From: Hyphomicrobiales bacterium
GTDB taxonomy: Bacteria > Pseudomonadota > Alphaproteobacteria > Rhizobiales > OSC116
Assembly: GCA_016744975.1 (NCBI GenBank)
Contig: JADGDI010000015.1
Coordinates: forward strand, 1-37,206
Direction of reading: 5' to 3'
Length of the DNA stretch: 37,206 nt
The notes below the pieces were generated by a model, which saw only the letters and a list, made by a program, of their open reading frames with translations, made no database searches and had not been told where the DNA came from. Below, piece by piece: positions 35,348 to 37,206 of this stretch. The position numbers and the translations under genes are program-made. The first letter of the stretch is position 1. The number at the start of each line of letters is the position of its first letter.

Positions 35348-35923
35348 ATGAAATCATCAAAACCAATCATCGCACTCGACATGCCGACATCAGAAGAACC
35401 ATTAAATAACAACCAAAAACGCTACCTAGAAATATGTGACGAAAAGCTTGGCTTTGTACCAAATGTCTTACAAGCATATGCTTGGAATTCAAGCAAATTT
35501 GATGGCTTTACAAATATGTATAATGACCTGATGCTTGCCCCATCGGGCTTAACAAAACTAGAAAGAGAAATGATTGCCGTTGTGGTTTCAAGTGCTAACG
35601 GCTGCTATTATTGCCTAGCAGCTCATGGTGCAGCAGTAAGGGAGCTATCAGAAGACCCAAAACTTGGCGAGCAAATGTTAATGAATTATCGCACAGCTAA
35701 ACTCACCTTAAAACAACGTGCAGCATTAGACTTTGCGTATAAGCTGACTTTAAACCCAAATGAAATAGATGAACCTGACCGTCAAAAGCTAAGAGATGCG
35801 GGCTGGGTTGACCGCGAGATTTGGGATATTGCAGCGGTTGCTTCTTTCTTCAACATGTCAAACAGGATGAGTGGTGCAATTGACAATCGCCCCAATGACG
35901 AATATCATTCAATGGCTCGATAA
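35348..35923 (+). CDS. Peroxidase-related enzyme, AhpD-like (carboxymuconolactone decarboxylase fold)
   Basis: A 191-residue AhpD-like protein of the uncharacterised peroxidase-related (TIGR01926-type) group. The redox motif is CYYCLAAH (about 80-87), with C-x-x-C followed by the conserved His four residues on. The N-terminal LGFVPNVLQAYAWNSSKFDGF and the LTKLEREMIAVVVSSANGC lead-in are typical. The C-terminal RDAGWVDREIWDIAAVASFF and NMSNRM also match. GAGGAAG precedes the ATG. It lies 113 bases after lysR on the same strand but with a fresh ribosome binding site; a role in the neighbouring pathway is not evident. Confidence 0.9.
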   Translation: MKSSKPIIALDMPTSEEPLNNNQKRYLEICDEKLGFVPNVLQAYAWNSSKFDGFTNMYNDLMLAPSGLTKLEREMIAVVVSSANGCYYCLAAHGAAVRELSEDPKLGEQMLMNYRTAKLTLKQRAALDFAYKLTLNPNEIDEPDRQKLRDAGWVDREIWDIAAVASFFNMSNRMSGAIDNRPNDEYHSMAR

Positions 35924-35927
35924 ATTC

Positions 35928-36019
35928 CAGTTTTTAAAAACTGAAAAATGCTGGCACAACTCACAAAACCTAATTCAAACAACCTTAAACCGTTATATTA
36001 TAACCGTTTGTTTTAGGTG
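35928..36019. repeat. Palindromes in the gap before the FecR gene
   Basis: CAGTTTTTAAAAACTG (35928-35943) is a perfect palindrome just past the AhpD-like gene stop and could form a weak terminator. Further on, AACCGTT occurs as a direct repeat at 35988-35994 and 36002-36008, enclosing the palindrome GTTATA-T-TATAAC (35992-36004). The rest of the 277-base gap up to 36200 is AT-rich and featureless apart from a ribosome binding site (GGAG at 36191). Confidence 0.5.
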
Positions 36020-36200
36020 TGCTGACTGCCAATAAACCTATGAAATAAAAGAAACACATATTTTAGTGTATACCTCCATTATTATCGGCTCAAATATGAG
36101 TTTATATTCAATTAAATTAGAGAGATAGTTTATTCTAAATATTTTTTTAATATATGAGCATTACATTGAGAATTATAGGGGGCTTATTTAGGAGTTGCGA

Positions 36201-37206
36201 ATGCATAAATTCTTGATTAAAATTCTCTTAGTCACTCAGTTTTTATTTTTAGGGTATATTAGTGCTCAAGCGGCAAGTTGGCAGGTTAGGAAGGTCAGCG
36301 GCCAAGTCATATTTGTAAAAAAAGGATATGCGGAAAAGTGGCTAGAGGTAAATGATCAGTTTGCACCAGGGGATCGCATTGAAACCTTAGCGTCAGGTTC
36401 TGCTTCGCTATCGCGTTACGGCGAGGCAATGATTATCTCATCCAACAGTATACTCATGTTACCAGAAGAGGGTAATGACGGTTATATCACCACCATTTTT
36501 CAGACTTTAGGCACTGCGTTATTTTCAGTCAAAAAGAAACAAACTAAACATTTTGAAGTAAGAACGCCCTATGCGGCGGCTTTGGTAAAAGGCACTACCT
36601 TTGCAGTTAACGTAAATCAAAGTAACTCCCAATTGCAGGTATTCGAGGGTGCCATCGAGCTTAGTGGCAAAAAGCGGAGTAAAAAAGTTATCGTTGCTGC
36701 AGGTAGGAAATCCGTCACCCCACATAATGTAGCAGCCAAAGTCATTGTAAAAAAAGTTGCCAATACCTCACGAATTAACCCCCATTTAGGTGATAATGTT
36801 AAAAAACTGGCAGAAACATATATTAATAAAATTGCAATTGGAAAAAGCAACAAAAATCAGTTTACAAATAACATCATTAGACCGTTTAAAACACCGGGTA
36901 AGTCGATAAATAAAAAGAAAGTATTTAAAGGCAAGATCAGTAAAGCTTTGGTTGAAAAAATACGAATAGTTAAAAAACCAAAGCCTACAAGAAAAACACC
37001 TAAACCGATCAGAGCAAACAGCATTGAACAGTCAAATAGCAAAGCTGCAACAAATGACAATCAAGCAAAAAATGGATATGTTCCTAAAGCCGCTAAGCAC
37101 AAGCCAGAGAAAAATGGATATGCACCTAAAGCCGCTAAGCACAAGTCTGCGAAAAATGGATATGCACCTAAAGCCGCTAAGCACAAGTCTGCGAAAAGTA
37201 GATATG
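36201..37206 (+). CDS. FecR domain-containing secreted protein with C-terminal lysine-rich repeats (partial, 3' end outside window)
   Basis: The frame is open from the ATG at 36201 to the right edge (335 complete codons, no stop). A signal peptide (MHKFLIKILLVTQFLFLGYI, cleavage near SAQA-A) leads to a FecR-type beta domain (about 26-170): VRKVSGQVIFVKKG, FAPGDRIETLASGSASLSRY, and VRTPYAAALVKGTTFAVNV, the diagnostic T-P-x-A/x-x-x-V-K-G-T-x-F block. It lacks the anti-sigma transmembrane layout of E. coli FecR, so it is more like the periplasmic FecR proteins of unknown role. After a basic linker, tandem 14-residue repeats begin at residue 290 (NGYxPKAAKHK). GGAG is eight bases before the ATG. 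Confidence 0.85.
   Translation, partial: MHKFLIKILLVTQFLFLGYISAQAASWQVRKVSGQVIFVKKGYAEKWLEVNDQFAPGDRIETLASGSASLSRYGEAMIISSNSILMLPEEGNDGYITTIFQTLGTALFSVKKKQTKHFEVRTPYAAALVKGTTFAVNVNQSNSQLQVFEGAIELSGKKRSKKVIVAAGRKSVTPHNVAAKVIVKKVANTSRINPHLGDNVKKLAETYINKIAIGKSNKNQFTNNIIRPFKTPGKSINKKKVFKGKISKALVEKIRIVKKPKPTRKTPKPIRANSIEQSNSKAATNDNQAKNGYVPKAAKHKPEKNGYAPKAAKHKSAKNGYAPKAAKHKSAKSRY
37068..37206 (+). repeat. 42-bp tandem repeat in the FecR-domain gene
   Basis: Three full 42-base units (37068-37109, 37110-37151, 37152-37193) and part of a fourth reach the window edge. They encode KNGYxPKAAKHK plus two variable residues. Units 2 and 3 are identical; unit 1 differs at the Val/Ala position and at its final codons, and unit 4 has begun to diverge (Lys-Ser-Arg-Tyr). 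The total copy number is unknown because the sequence stops. Confidence 0.95.

Noticed and set aside
36525-37060. Several open frames on the minus strand opposite the FecR-domain gene.
   Set aside because: They are short, overlap each other and resemble no family, while the plus strand has a signal peptide, FecR motifs and a ribosome binding site.
1-37206. CRISPR arrays, tRNA or rRNA genes, insertion sequences, prophage and toxin-antitoxin loci.
   Set aside because: None seen on reading both strands: no spaced direct repeats, no T-loop-like tRNA motif in gaps, no transposase or integrase motifs.

Overview
The window is chromosomal DNA from an AT-rich alphaproteobacterium, most likely a marine or otherwise free-living relative of the Hyphomicrobiales (Rhizobiales). 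The clues are gene order and family content: petA-petB-petC divergent from trmL-hemF; a DUF1285 / CoA-pyrophosphatase Nudix / DUF6111 / CCA-transferase string; ubiK, lgt, midA and pgeF close together; a pseudoazurin; and a GTTC-N7-GTTC-type SOS box before uvrB. I see no rRNA, tRNA, CRISPR array, insertion sequence or phage gene. The taxonomic call is inference from gene content.

Layout. Bases 1-176 hold the possible tail of an upstream gene and what looks like a 25-codon remnant of a YdeI-type protein. Then come prs, ubiK and a glutathione S-transferase on the minus strand, and an AIM24/TIGR00266 protein on the plus strand with a clear terminator. A minus-strand group lgt-midA-pgeF follows, then pseudoazurin, a TM2 protein and a VOC protein. 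The purine-salvage pair mtnP-apt and the cytochrome bc1 operon petABC are both on the minus strand. trmL-hemF run divergently from petA. Next is the minus-strand run GNAT, DUF1285, Nudix, DUF6111, cca, followed by a metallophosphoesterase, uvrB, an HBM-type chemoreceptor, a BON-LysM protein, glpD, a HisC-like aminotransferase and an ABC exporter half-transporter.

From about 28.6 kb the content becomes more accessory. A small GNAT protein with a repeated N-terminus precedes a five-gene minus-strand operon: CoA-transferase, HMG-CoA-lyase-like enzyme, TRAP DctP, DctQ, DctM. A divergent LysR regulator has a perfect T-N11-A dyad immediately before its start codon. This looks like an import-activate-cleave pathway for a dicarboxylate such as 3-hydroxy-3-methylglutarate or a close analogue, and it is the best candidate for a little-described system here. 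An AhpD-like peroxidase-related protein and a secreted FecR-domain protein follow. The FecR protein runs off the right edge inside a 14-residue, lysine-rich tandem repeat.

Functional links. Prs makes the PRPP that Apt uses to recapture the adenine released by MtnP. HemF contributes to heme supply for the adjacent bc1 complex, and pseudoazurin is a small periplasmic electron carrier that could sit downstream of bc1. Several starts were moved from the longest reading frame because of ribosome binding sites, spacing or family length; these are noted per gene. All family assignments come from reading motifs by eye, without database searches.
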